64,000 nucleotides of DNA from Aggregatilineales bacterium (lineage in GTDB: Bacteria > Chloroflexota > Anaerolineae > Aggregatilineales > Ch27), in NCBI GenBank assembly GCA_029976005.1, contig JARKOQ010000122.1, forward strand, positions 41,851 through 105,850. Direction: 5' to 3'. Below the pieces are notes generated by a model. That model had not been told where the DNA came from and searched no databases. It worked only from the letters and a program-made list of their open reading frames with translations. The position numbers and the translations under genes were made by a program. Below, piece by piece: positions 36,401-44,566 of the stretch (its first letter is position 1; each line of letters opens with the position of its first letter).

Positions 36401-38308
36401 GGCGAAATGCCCATCTCCGGCCTGGATATTGGCCCGGATGGGCGCACGGCGCTCAGCATCACCTCCGGGTCTACCGAGATGATCCTGTGGGACCTGGAGA
36501 CGTGCGCCGCCCTCCGCCGCTTCGATACAGTGCCCCCCGACGCGGATTGGACTTACTTCGTGGGAGTCGCGTTTGGCCCGGATGGCCGAACGGCGATCAG
36601 CGGCGGCAACACGACCCTGTGGGATGTCGAAAGCGGTCGGGTTATCACTCGCTATCCGACGGAGAGCTTCTCCGTGGCGTTCAGCCCGGACGGGCGCTAT
36701 GTGCTGAGCGCGCTGGTGGGCGAAGTGCGCTTGTGGGCGGTGCCCCACGGCGCGGCGATCGGTGGGTTCCAACCGGCCCAGGGTTACAGGCCGGTCGATC
36801 TCAGTCCGGATGGACAGACTCTTCTGGCCGACTTCAGCGCTCAGGACGGGCAGACTTGGGTAGCCTTGCTCGACGCGAGCACCGGGCAAGAAATCCGGCG
36901 CTATGGCCCCTTTCCGTCCATCGCGTGGCAGGGCCTCAGTTTCAGTCCGGATGGCCAGCGGATGCTGATCTGCCTCTCCACGCCGCAGCGATCAGTCGAG
37001 GTGTGGGACGTGGCGACGGGCGAACGGCTGACCACGTTCCTGGGCCACAGGAGTCCGGCCTATCAGGCGGTCTTTGGCCCGGATGGGCGCACGGTGCTCT
37101 CCGGCGATATCGGTACCGGCAATAATTTGCTGTATGGCACGATCGTCCTCTGGGATTCGGCAAGCGGGCAGGAAATCCGGCGGCTGGTCGGGCACGAAGG
37201 TGGGGTGTGGAGCGTGTCTTTCAGCCCGGATGGCCGCCGGGCGCTTTCCAGCGGGCAGGAGGGCGCGGTGATCGTGTGGGACCTTGAGACCGGCCAGATC
37301 GTCCATCGCCTGGAGGGCCACACGGGCGGCGCTAACGACTCCGCGTTCAGTCCGGATGGCCGCCTGGCGATCTCCGGGGATGACGGCGGCGCGGTGATCG
37401 TGTGGGACGTGGAGAACGGCGTCCGGCTGCGCACCCTGACCGGCCATACCGGCGGTGTCCAGTCCGTGGCCTTCAGCCCGGATGGCCGGCTGGCGCTCTC
37501 CGCGAATTACAAAGACGCGGTGATTCTATGGGAAGTGGCCACGGGCGAGGCGCTGCGCCGCTACCCGGCGGCGGACCTGGTGCTGTTCAGCCGGGATGGC
37601 CGCAGCTTCTATACCTGGGAATCCGGAGCAAACATCGCTCGCCAGTACCGGATCGACTCGGCCGACCAGCTCCTGGCCTGGACCCTGGACAACCGCGCCG
37701 TGCGCGAGTTGACCTGCGCTGAACGTGAGCAGTACCGGCTGGAGCCATACTGTGACGCCCAGGGCGTCGCGCCCACCGCCGCGCCCGTCCTGACCCTGCC
37801 GCCGACGCCGGCGGCCAGCGCCACGCCTTCCCCCGACCCGGCGCGAGTGACGGCCACGCCCCCGCCGACGGTCACGCCGACCCTGACATCCGTGCCGGTG
37901 TTGACCGCCCAGGTGGGCGAACAGCACGGCGCGGTCGTCCCCGCCGGGCAGCAGGTCTGGCTGTACACCGGGCGGGCCGGGGAAGCGCTGACGATCCGGG
38001 TGAATGCCGCCCAGCCCGCCAACTGGGCCGCGCGCGCCGAAGGCGAACCCCTCCCGGCGGGCGGGGTGCTGGATACCCTGGTGCTCGTAATCGGGCCGGA
38101 TGGCACGGCGCTCAACGTCAACTATCAGGCCAACGAGCAGTTGGATCCGGTGTCGAGCGATGACGTCGATCCGGGCCTGAACACCAATTCGCTCATCGAA
38201 GGGCTGATCCTGCCGGAGGACGCCACCTACCGGATCGAGGTGTACGGGATGATCCAGACCGGTGGGGCGTACACGCTGGCGATTGAGTCGGTCCCGCCGG
38301 AGGAGTAG
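33428..38308 (+). CDS. Giant BTAD - STAND NTPase - TM - WD40 - PPC-like signalling protein
   Basis: 1626 residues from ATG 33428, six bases after GGAGG (33417-33421); the ORF extends to 33260 without a site. Residues 1-100 form an OmpR-like winged helix, and 100-240 a BTAD (SARP-type) helical domain. From 260, NPYKGLRAFQESDAPDFFGRE opens an nSTAND1-type NTPase with Walker A GPSGSGKSS (304-312) and LLVIDQFEEVF as Walker B. One membrane helix lies at about 705-728. Residues 805-1430 hold about 13 WD40 units (FSPDGR...LWDVATG), enough for two propellers. A Thr-Pro linker leads to a PPC-like beta domain. The intracellular half could regulate transcription or signal; the propellers lie across the membrane. 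Partner unknown. Confidence 0.88.
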   Translation: MASSLRIQTLGSLLITLDAQPVEGFDSRKAVALLVYLACTGHAHPREPLAEMLWEERAQAQALANLRVALTSLRQQVGEFVEISRESVAMASDTGWWLDVAEFERRLDAGSADDLAAALDLYQGDFLAGFYVDSRAFEDWMLLERERLRLSALEAHDRLIGHALEGGDTSAGIARASQLLQMDPLREKTYRQLMQLLALSGQREAALAQYETCRRLLAEELGVEPTPETVSLYQQLRSGEAITVAPQPGVRAAVAAVGANPYKGLRAFQESDAPDFFGRETLTARLIARLGEDVPFGRFLAVVGPSGSGKSSVVRAGLIPALRRGELPGSQAWCIVSLLPGPHPFDELDIALARVSRSADIRLLDELKRDSRGLLRAARRVLPEGCPEMLLVIDQFEEVFTLVADQAEAKFLLDSLYAAVTEPRSPLRVLITLRADFYDRPLMYPDFSEMVRQRTEAVVPLTTQELERAISGPAERVNVELESGLAATIVGDVAEQPGTLPMLQYALAELFDQRADHTLTLETYHAIGGALGALARRADAVYQGLDPAAQAAARQMCLRLVTLGEGTEDIRRRVLQSEVVAVGGADAPAVLDAFDRSRLLTFDQDPASGEPTVELAHEAIIRAWGRLHAWLDESRQDVRQQRLLERAATEWLESGREASYLLTGSRLAQFEDWAGRTGLILTPDERAYLAISGAEERRRAALRRRVRYGVLIAALLVAVGMSALALLATSREQEAQEARATSVANAAYAQELALVNGAQAALAKDDIDTALALAVAANRTAHPSAQAQRVLSEAAYPPGPVRSFLGHQGALVGMSNLAFSPDGRYALSGGQDNRVILWDVATGAEIQRFEGHINQIQGVSFGPDARTVLSAGLDGQIILWDVDSGEAIHRFQSDQVYGGWGLTAQLSPDGRTLLSSNGAMPFIDPTQRPAVLLWDVDSGEVIHAFDDIQRISISFDFTPDGQRALSGGAAGELSLWDLSTYKLICRLQEGTGEMPISGLDIGPDGRTALSITSGSTEMILWDLETCAALRRFDTVPPDADWTYFVGVAFGPDGRTAISGGNTTLWDVESGRVITRYPTESFSVAFSPDGRYVLSALVGEVRLWAVPHGAAIGGFQPAQGYRPVDLSPDGQTLLADFSAQDGQTWVALLDASTGQEIRRYGPFPSIAWQGLSFSPDGQRMLICLSTPQRSVEVWDVATGERLTTFLGHRSPAYQAVFGPDGRTVLSGDIGTGNNLLYGTIVLWDSASGQEIRRLVGHEGGVWSVSFSPDGRRALSSGQEGAVIVWDLETGQIVHRLEGHTGGANDSAFSPDGRLAISGDDGGAVIVWDVENGVRLRTLTGHTGGVQSVAFSPDGRLALSANYKDAVILWEVATGEALRRYPAADLVLFSRDGRSFYTWESGANIARQYRIDSADQLLAWTLDNRAVRELTCAEREQYRLEPYCDAQGVAPTAAPVLTLPPTPAASATPSPDPARVTATPPPTVTPTLTSVPVLTAQVGEQHGAVVPAGQQVWLYTGRAGEALTIRVNAAQPANWAARAEGEPLPAGGVLDTLVLVIGPDGTALNVNYQANEQLDPVSSDDVDPGLNTNSLIEGLILPEDATYRIEVYGMIQTGGAYTLAIESVPPEE

Positions 38309-38346
38309 CGCCTGACGGCACGCCAAAACGAATCTCATGATGTGGC

Positions 38347-38375
38347 TTGACACCCAGTATACCGTTCGGTATACT
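38347..38375 (+). promoter_or_regulatory. Promoter of the tetR-like gene
   Basis: TTGACA (38347-38352), 17-base spacer, TATACT (38370-38375). Nearly the whole promoter is covered by the palindromic operator, so the regulator should repress itself. Confidence 0.8.
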
Positions 38376-38380
38376 GGGTG
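38351..38380. promoter_or_regulatory. TetR-family operator O1
   Basis: Perfect 14-bp arms, CACCCAGTATACCG and CGGTATACTGGGTG, around TT. It spans the spacer and -10 of the promoter. The core TATACCGTTCGGTATA is repeated exactly before the amylase gene. Confidence 0.88.
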
Positions 38381-38399
38381 TTATGTGAGAGGACGGGCT

Positions 38400-38972
38400 A
38401 TGACTTCGGACAATCGGGCCGCGATCCTGGCCCAGGCGCTCCAGCTTTTCGCGGCGCGGGGCTACGACGCGGTCGGGGTGCAGGAGGTCGCCGCCGCGGC
38501 CGGGGTGACCAAGCCGACCCTGTACCACTACTTTGGCAGCAAGACGGGCCTGCTGGACGCCCTGCTCGCGGAACAGTTGGGGCCGCTGATCGTCCAGGTT
38601 CGGGCGGCGGCCGACTACCGGGGCGACCTGCCGCGCAGCCTGAACGAGGTGACGGCGGCCTACTTCGACTTCGCCCGGCGGCGGCCGGTCTTCTACCGGA
38701 TGCAGCTTGGGCTGGTCTTCGCCCCGCCGCAGAGCGACCCGGCGCGGGCCATCCGTCCCTACAACGAGACGCAGTACCACCTGCTGGAGGCGTTGTTCCG
38801 GCGGGCGGCGGACGATCATGGCAACATGCGCGGCCGCCAACAGCGCTACGCGGTGACCCTGCGCGGCATGATCGACACGTATATCGGCCTGTTCCTGAGC
38901 GGCGACATCCACCTGGACGACGCGCTGCTCTACCAGGCCGTGCACCAGTTCATGCATGGGATTTATTCGTAA
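38400..38972 (+). CDS. TetR/AcrR family transcriptional regulator
   Basis: 190 residues from ATG 38400, seven bases after GAGAGGA. The longer ORF (38337) starts upstream of its own promoter and is rejected. The helix-turn-helix is VGVQEVAAAAGVTKPTLYHYFGSKTGLLDALL. The C-terminal ligand and dimer domain has no assigned ligand. The operator over its promoter and the identical core before the GH13 gene point to control of both genes, with release by a sugar-like or unknown ligand. Confidence 0.93.
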   Translation: MTSDNRAAILAQALQLFAARGYDAVGVQEVAAAAGVTKPTLYHYFGSKTGLLDALLAEQLGPLIVQVRAAADYRGDLPRSLNEVTAAYFDFARRRPVFYRMQLGLVFAPPQSDPARAIRPYNETQYHLLEALFRRAADDHGNMRGRQQRYAVTLRGMIDTYIGLFLSGDIHLDDALLYQAVHQFMHGIYS

Positions 38973-38989
38973 GGCGGCTATTGGCTTTT

Positions 38990-39042
38990 GGCTCTTCGCT
39001 TTTGGCTAAAAACCAACAGCTAAAAGCCAAGAGCCTCTTTTT
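38990..39042 (+). terminator. Rho-independent terminator of the tetR-like gene made from a wordy repeat
   Basis: An 18-base left arm (38990-39007) pairs with 39018-39035 with two mismatches, around a ten-base loop. TCTTTTTT follows. The words (ggcttttggct) match the repeat at 30885-30924, so a repeat family serves here as terminator. Confidence 0.75.
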
Positions 39043-39053
39043 TACCTTTTCAC

Positions 39054-39069
39054 TATACCGTTCGGTATA
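39054..39069. promoter_or_regulatory. TetR-family operator O2 before the GH13 gene
   Basis: TATACCGTTCGGTATA is identical to the core of operator O1. It ends two bases before the AGGAGGGA ribosome-binding site. The local promoter is weakly defined (TTACCT with TATACA). Confidence 0.82.
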
Positions 39070-39084
39070 CAGGAGGGAGACGAG

Positions 39085-40449
39085 ATGGCAGCGGAATGGG
39101 TCAGGGACGCGGTGTTCTATCACATTTACCCGCTGGGGCTGTGCGGCGCGCCGGGGCGCAACGACTTCAGCAGCCCGCCGGAGCCGCGCCTGGAGCGCCT
39201 GTATGGCTGGCTGGATCACATCCAGGGGTTGGGCGCGAACGCGATCTATCTGGGACCGCTGTTCGAGTCGGGTTCGCACGGCTACGACACGGCCGATTAT
39301 TTCCACGTCGACCGGCGGCTGGGGACGGACGCCACCCTGCGCGCCTTCAGCGCCGAAGTCCACCGGCGGGGGATGCGCCTGATCCTGGATGGGGTCTTCA
39401 ACCACGTTGGACGCGATTTCTGGGCCTTCCGGGACGTGCAGGCCCACGGCGAAGCGTCCGCTTACCGCGACTGGTTCGCGGGGCTGCGCTTCGGTGAATC
39501 CAGCCGCTACGGCGACCCGTTCACGTACCAGGGCTGGAACGGCCACACCAGCCTGGTCAAGCTCAACCCGCACCACCCGCCCGTGGTCGAGCACCTCTTC
39601 CAGGCCGTGCGAACCTGGATCGAGGACTTCGCGATCGACGGGCTGCGCCTGGATGCCGCCGACAGCCTCGACTTCGGCTTTCTGCGCCAGTTGGGCGGGT
39701 TCTGCCGGGGGCTGCGCCCGGATTTCTGGCTGATGGGCGAGGTCGTGCACGGTGATTACAACCGCTGGGCCAACCCGGATATGCTCGACGCCACGACCAA
39801 CTACGAAGCCTACAAGGGGCTGTACTCCAGCCTGGTGGACAAAAACTACTTCGAGATCGCCTACGCCCTTAACCGCCAGTTCGGGGCGGGCGGCCTGTAC
39901 CGCGACCTGCCGCTTTACAACTTCGCCGACAACCACGACGTCAACCGGGTCGCCAGCAACCTCAAAACCCCGGCGCACCTCTACCCGCTGTACGGCCTGC
40001 TGTTCACGATGCCCGGCGTGCCGTCGATCTACTACGGCAGCGAGTGGGGGATGACCGGCCAGCGCACCCCCACCAGCGACCAGGCCCTGCGCCCGGCCCT
40101 CGACCTGGGGGAGATGCGCCGGGTCGCACCGCAGCCCGACCTGGCCGGGGTGATCGCCCGGCTGGCCGGTCTGCGCCGCCAGTCGGACGCGCTGCGCCGG
40201 GGCAGCTACCGCCAGATTCACGTGGCGGCGGAACAGCTCGTGTTCGCGCGGGAGACCACTTCCGAGCGGGTGATCGTCGCCCTGAACGCGGCGGCGACCT
40301 CCGCCCGGCTGGAGGTCGACCTGGGCGAGCGGCGCGACGGCCAGGCGGTCGACCTGCTCAACAGCGGCGAGACCCTGCCGATCCGGGGCGGGCGGCTGGT
40401 GCTCGATCCGGTCTGGCCGCGCTGGGCGCGGGTCTTGCGGGTGCGCTAG
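39085..40449 (+). CDS. Cytoplasmic GH13 alpha-amylase-family glycosidase
   Basis: 454 residues with the four GH13 regions: I DGVFNHVG, II GLRLDAADS (nucleophile Asp), III LMGEVVHG (acid/base Glu) and IV FADNHDVNR (transition-state Asp). The (beta/alpha)8 barrel has a compact B domain, and a C-terminal beta domain ends the protein (IHVAAEQLVFARETTSERVIVAL). There is no signal peptide, so it acts inside the cell on maltodextrin-like substrates; cyclomaltodextrinase or neopullulanase-like activity is possible. AGGAGGGAG precedes ATG 39085. It is controlled with the adjacent tetR-like gene through the shared operator core. Confidence 0.9.
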   Translation: MAAEWVRDAVFYHIYPLGLCGAPGRNDFSSPPEPRLERLYGWLDHIQGLGANAIYLGPLFESGSHGYDTADYFHVDRRLGTDATLRAFSAEVHRRGMRLILDGVFNHVGRDFWAFRDVQAHGEASAYRDWFAGLRFGESSRYGDPFTYQGWNGHTSLVKLNPHHPPVVEHLFQAVRTWIEDFAIDGLRLDAADSLDFGFLRQLGGFCRGLRPDFWLMGEVVHGDYNRWANPDMLDATTNYEAYKGLYSSLVDKNYFEIAYALNRQFGAGGLYRDLPLYNFADNHDVNRVASNLKTPAHLYPLYGLLFTMPGVPSIYYGSEWGMTGQRTPTSDQALRPALDLGEMRRVAPQPDLAGVIARLAGLRRQSDALRRGSYRQIHVAAEQLVFARETTSERVIVALNAAATSARLEVDLGERRDGQAVDLLNSGETLPIRGGRLVLDPVWPRWARVLRVR

Positions 40450-40474
40450 CTGCCCCGGATGCACCGCATGGGCA

Positions 40475-41947
40475 TCAGTTACAGGTCGCCCACTGCTCGA
40501 ACGGCATATTGGGGAAGCTCCCCGCGGCCAGGTGCGCCAGGCGCTGGGCGCCGGACATGTAGCAGGGCATGTCGGTCCAGGTCATGTCGAGCGCGATGCG
40601 CAGGGCGACGTACGGCGCGGCGAACGACGTGCCGATCTGGAAGGTGTGCCCATCCAGGGTGAATTCGTACCAGCCCGCGGTGGCCATCACCTCGCCAGAA
40701 TTGGAGAATTGCCAGCGATACGGGTCGTTGTAAACATGGCCGCTGACGCTCACGATCTCCGGCCAGCGGGCCGGGTAGCCCGGCTGGTCGTAGCCTATGT
40801 TCCCGGCGGCGGCCACGACGATTACCCCCTGATAGATCATGTCGCGGATGGTGGCCCACAGCGGGTCCTGATCGACATCCTGCTGGTTCAGATCGCCGCC
40901 CTCGCAGGGCTGGATCGAAAAGCTCAGATTCAGAATGAAGCGCTGATACCCGAACTGGCGTTTCTGGTTGATCACGTCGCGGAGGGTCTGGCCGAGCTGG
41001 CCGCTGATCGCGCCATTGACATCCACCCCGTCGATCTGGATTTGTTCGTTGTCGGGGAGGCCGAGGTTATCTCGCCAGCGGGTCAGCAGGTTGGCGACCA
41101 GATACCCATGCGAGATGCCGGGGCGGTTATCGTCCGCTGCGTTGGTGAAGTCGTCCACGATGATGATCGACACGCGCCCGTTGCCGATCTGAGGATGGAT
41201 GCCGAGATCGGCCGTGGCCAACTGCCCGGCGTTCACGATAGCCTGCATTTCCCCGGAACCTTCGCCCGCGCCGGTCAGGACATAGCGGGCCTGGGGGTTG
41301 AGCTGGGTGGGTTCCGCGCTGGTGGCGATGCAGTTGTCGAAGCCAGACGGCCGATAGGACGTCTCAAGGGCCCGCCGGATCGCGTTCGGGTTGAGGGTCA
41401 GTTGGGCCAGAGAGGGCTGCTGCAAACTCGGATCGAGGAACATGGGGATAACCCCATTCGTGGTCGGCCCGCCGGAGCCGATTTCCGTGATGAACAGCGT
41501 GGCGTCGTGATAGGCATCCTGGGCGTAGCTGGCGACCCAGATGTTGTACAGCCCATCTGTCGGGGACGAGACGGTGATCTCCGGGTTGCCGTTGCCGTGC
41601 GAATCGTCGTCGCAGATCCAATTGCCATATGGGTCGTTGATGATCAGTACGGTATCGCCCGCGCCCTCCACGTAGATTTTGAACTGGCCGCCGCCGCTCC
41701 AGTACAGGTTGAAGTCCGGCTGGCTGGTGGCGAATCCCGGACAACTGATGTACGCCGCGCTGACCGCCCCCCCACTTTGCAGGCCAACAGTGTGTGGGTC
41801 GGGCACGAATCCGGGGCCAAGAGAGGCGCTGCCGTAGTTGGGCGTCGCTCCGGTGGAAAAGCCATCCTGGGCCTGGGCCGGGAGCGGCCCGGCCAGGGCC
41901 AGCATCACCACCACGGCCATCCACAAGAGGATCAATTTGCGGGACAT
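40475..41947 (-). CDS. Secreted subtilisin-like serine protease (S8) with N-terminal PPC-like domain
   Basis: 490 residues from ATG 41947, seven bases after AAGGAG; the ATG at 41983 lies inside the preceding gene. The signal peptide is KLILLWMAVVVMLALAGPLPAQA. Residues 35-150 form a PPC-like beta domain (SGGAVSAAYISCPG, DFNLYWSGG). The protease domain has Asp265 (SIIIVDDF), His280 (GISHGYLVANLL), the oxyanion Asn in VVAAAGNIG and Ser441 in GTSFAAPY. Spacing is compressed compared with subtilisin. It follows the TIR-NB-ARC gene by 25 bases in the same direction, so the pair probably share a transcript. Confidence 0.88.
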   Translation of the reverse strand: MSRKLILLWMAVVVMLALAGPLPAQAQDGFSTGATPNYGSASLGPGFVPDPHTVGLQSGGAVSAAYISCPGFATSQPDFNLYWSGGGQFKIYVEGAGDTVLIINDPYGNWICDDDSHGNGNPEITVSSPTDGLYNIWVASYAQDAYHDATLFITEIGSGGPTTNGVIPMFLDPSLQQPSLAQLTLNPNAIRRALETSYRPSGFDNCIATSAEPTQLNPQARYVLTGAGEGSGEMQAIVNAGQLATADLGIHPQIGNGRVSIIIVDDFTNAADDNRPGISHGYLVANLLTRWRDNLGLPDNEQIQIDGVDVNGAISGQLGQTLRDVINQKRQFGYQRFILNLSFSIQPCEGGDLNQQDVDQDPLWATIRDMIYQGVIVVAAAGNIGYDQPGYPARWPEIVSVSGHVYNDPYRWQFSNSGEVMATAGWYEFTLDGHTFQIGTSFAAPYVALRIALDMTWTDMPCYMSGAQRLAHLAAGSFPNMPFEQWATCN

Positions 41948-41972
41948 TGTCTTGCTCCTTCTCTTGCTCAAG

Positions 41973-44378
41973 CTACTGCTCAAGGTCGGGATCGATCGAA
42001 TAGCCGTGTTGGGTGATAAAGGCGATCACCTCATCCGCGTCGGTATCGGCCTCCGCCTGGCGAAAGGCGCGCGCCGCGTCGTTCAGGCTTTTTTGGGCCA
42101 GGGCATGGTGATCCTCGCCCATCATTTGCAGGGCGCAGGCCATCCGGTAGCGCAGGTCATGCTGCCGGGCGAAGTCGTAGGCGGACCGGTGGGTCTGGAG
42201 CGCCGCTTCCGTTTCGCCCATGTCGAGCTGGCAGGTGCCCAGGTTTTGCAGGGCCGAGGAAACCAGATCGACGACGTAGTCATCGGAATCGCCCTGGCGG
42301 GCCAGCAGGTCGCGGGCGATCTGCACCTGGGCCGTGTAGTGCGCATAGCCCTGGGCGAAATTCTTGCGCTCGCACTCCAGATAGCCCAGGTGGTTGAACA
42401 GCAGGGCGCGCACCACGTCGTTCTGGTTCTCGGCGGCGATGCGCTGGTAGTGGGCGATCCGTTCCTCGGCGTCCGGGTAGCGCAGCGGCCCCATGACGGT
42501 GTGCAGGATGGCCTCGCGCTGCGGGTTGCCGAGGCGCTGGGCCAGGGCCAGGGCTTTTTCGTAGGCGCGCAGGGCCGCAGTTGTATCGTGGAGCGGAGTG
42601 ACCGCCAGGTTGCCGATCTTGCTCCACAGGTAGTGGGCTGGTTCCAGTTGGCCAGCCTGTTCGGCGGCCGTCGCGGCGGCTTCCAGGCAGCGCAGCTCTT
42701 CGGGGCCGAGTCCGCACGAGGCGAAATACGTCCCTTCGACCGTCAGGGCAAGCGCCATGTCGACCAGGGCCAGGTCGTGGAGGCGGGCCGCGCTGTCCAG
42801 CGCCGGGAGCAGGTTGGCGCGCTCGACGTCCAGCGCGTCGAAATCCTGGGCGTGGCGGGCGAGGTAGGCCGCGCTGGCGGCCACGATCGGCTGGGGGCGG
42901 CGCTCGGTCTGGCTGCGGGCGTACTCATGGGCCAGGCTGTGGGTGCGGTAGTAAAGCAGGCTGCCGCCATCCAGGCGCGGGAAGCGGGACAACTGGAGCA
43001 GGCCGCGATCGTGCAGGTTGAGCAGGTGATCGTCGGTGGCGCGCTGCTGGCGCGGGGTGGCCTCCGGGCCGTGCAGGATCAGGGCCAGCAGTTCGGCGGT
43101 CGCGCTTGGCGCGGCCAGGTCGCCAAAGGCCAGGAAGACCGCCCGCGCATCAGGGCTGAGGGCTTCCAGGCTGATCTCCAGCAGGGCGGCGACGGTGCGG
43201 CGGCTGGCTTCTCCAAAGTCGACCGTGTCGTCCAGTTCGTGCAGCGCGCCCTGCCAGTGTTCGAGCAGATCGGCGGGTGTCCAGGCGGAGCGCTTCTTGA
43301 GGATGTTTCCGGCGATCTCCAGCGCGATGGGCAAATAGCCCAGCCGCGCGCAGAGCGTCCGCCCGTCGGGAGTGTCCAGCGCCTCCCGGCCCGCGCACGC
43401 GGCCAGCAGCGCCAGCGCGGCGGACTCGTCCAGGACATCCAGTTCCTTGATCAGACCGGTCAGGGGCAGGTGCAGCCGCGAGGTGACCAGCAGGGCTATG
43501 TCCGGGGGGAGCGCCGCGCACACAAAGTCCAGCGCCGCCTGATCCCAGACGTCATCCAGCACCAGCAGCCGGATCTGGCGCTCGCGCAGCAAGCGGGCCA
43601 GCAGTATCCGCCGCTCGTCGTCGGTGCCGGCTTCGGCCTCGCCATCCAGGCGGCGGAGCAGGGCGCGGCTCAGCTCGGCGGCGGTCTGCGCCCCGGCGCG
43701 CTGCCAGAGCACCGGCCCCTTGCCCTGGTCGAGGCGCTCGGCGGCGAGGGTCAGGGCCAGCGCCGTCTTGCCGACGCCGGGGAACCCCTGAAGCAGGACG
43801 TGGGTGCGTTGATCCAGGAGGCGGTGAACCTCCCCGCGCAGGGCGTCACGCCCGGCCAGGAGCGTGGGCGGAGTCTGGGGCAGGGTTTCGGCCGTCGCCG
43901 CCAGCCCGGCGATCGAATCGCCGTGGGCTTCCTGCGGCGTGGGGCCGGGCTGATCGGAGGCTGCCCGCGCGCCCTGGATGGACTGGATCAGGCGCTGCAC
44001 GCCCTGCTCGAAATCGGCCGTGAGGGTCACGATTTGCAGGATCGACAGCCGGGACGGAATCTCGACCAGCGGGGTTTCGTCGATCAGGGCCACGTACAGG
44101 GTCTTGTTAAGGGAGAGAATTCGGTTCCATTCGGCCCGGCATTCGGGCGAGTCGATCGAATGGCGGGAGAGGACCAGCAGCCCGCTCTGGCAGGCGTTGA
44201 GGGCGGCGTCGATGCCGCTGCGCCAGTCATCGCCGGGCGTCAGGCTGCGAAAATCCAGCCAGACGTCGATCCCGGCGTCGCGCAGGGCGGTATAGAGCCG
44301 CTCGGTGGTGGCGTTGTCGCGTGAGCTGTGGCTGATGAAGAGATGAGCACCGGAGGCAGGCAGGCTGTGATTGGCCAT
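41973..44378 (-). CDS. TIR - NB-ARC - TPR STAND protein
   Basis: 801 residues. The TIR domain (about 10-135) has HLFISHSSRD and SPECRAEWNRIL, where Glu83 fits the catalytic Glu of NAD-cleaving TIRs. The NB-ARC part (about 170-450) has Walker A GFPGVGKTALA (Lys204), Walker B LLVLDDVWD, LLVTSRL and the GLPL-like LGYLPIALEIAG. The rest is helical with TPR units (AALRAYEKALALAQRLGNPQREA and later). This is the layout of plant TNL-like and bacterial STAND immune sensors: TPR recognition, nucleotide switch, TIR NADase or signal output. CCAGGAG precedes ATG 44378. It has its own leader region (44379-44566, no gene). Confidence 0.9.
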   Translation of the reverse strand: MANHSLPASGAHLFISHSSRDNATTERLYTALRDAGIDVWLDFRSLTPGDDWRSGIDAALNACQSGLLVLSRHSIDSPECRAEWNRILSLNKTLYVALIDETPLVEIPSRLSILQIVTLTADFEQGVQRLIQSIQGARAASDQPGPTPQEAHGDSIAGLAATAETLPQTPPTLLAGRDALRGEVHRLLDQRTHVLLQGFPGVGKTALALTLAAERLDQGKGPVLWQRAGAQTAAELSRALLRRLDGEAEAGTDDERRILLARLLRERQIRLLVLDDVWDQAALDFVCAALPPDIALLVTSRLHLPLTGLIKELDVLDESAALALLAACAGREALDTPDGRTLCARLGYLPIALEIAGNILKKRSAWTPADLLEHWQGALHELDDTVDFGEASRRTVAALLEISLEALSPDARAVFLAFGDLAAPSATAELLALILHGPEATPRQQRATDDHLLNLHDRGLLQLSRFPRLDGGSLLYYRTHSLAHEYARSQTERRPQPIVAASAAYLARHAQDFDALDVERANLLPALDSAARLHDLALVDMALALTVEGTYFASCGLGPEELRCLEAAATAAEQAGQLEPAHYLWSKIGNLAVTPLHDTTAALRAYEKALALAQRLGNPQREAILHTVMGPLRYPDAEERIAHYQRIAAENQNDVVRALLFNHLGYLECERKNFAQGYAHYTAQVQIARDLLARQGDSDDYVVDLVSSALQNLGTCQLDMGETEAALQTHRSAYDFARQHDLRYRMACALQMMGEDHHALAQKSLNDAARAFRQAEADTDADEVIAFITQHGYSIDPDLEQ

Positions 44379-44566
44379 GATCGATGACTCCTGGCAGACG
44401 GTCAGGGAGATAAGGCGAAATCAGGGTAGGGCGAGAATCGGCAGACGATCCAGGGCGGTGTCAGACGAGCAGGGGGCAATGCGGGATCAGCGGACTCGAT
44501 GACCCTCTGTCCTTATCATACAACAGGCTTGTCCCGGATCGATCGGGGCGAGAGGCCGCCGGTGTT

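Noticed and set aside
41838..44324. Plus-strand ORF of 828 codons
   Set aside because: Antisense to the TIR-NB-ARC-TPR gene, no domain, shadow composition.
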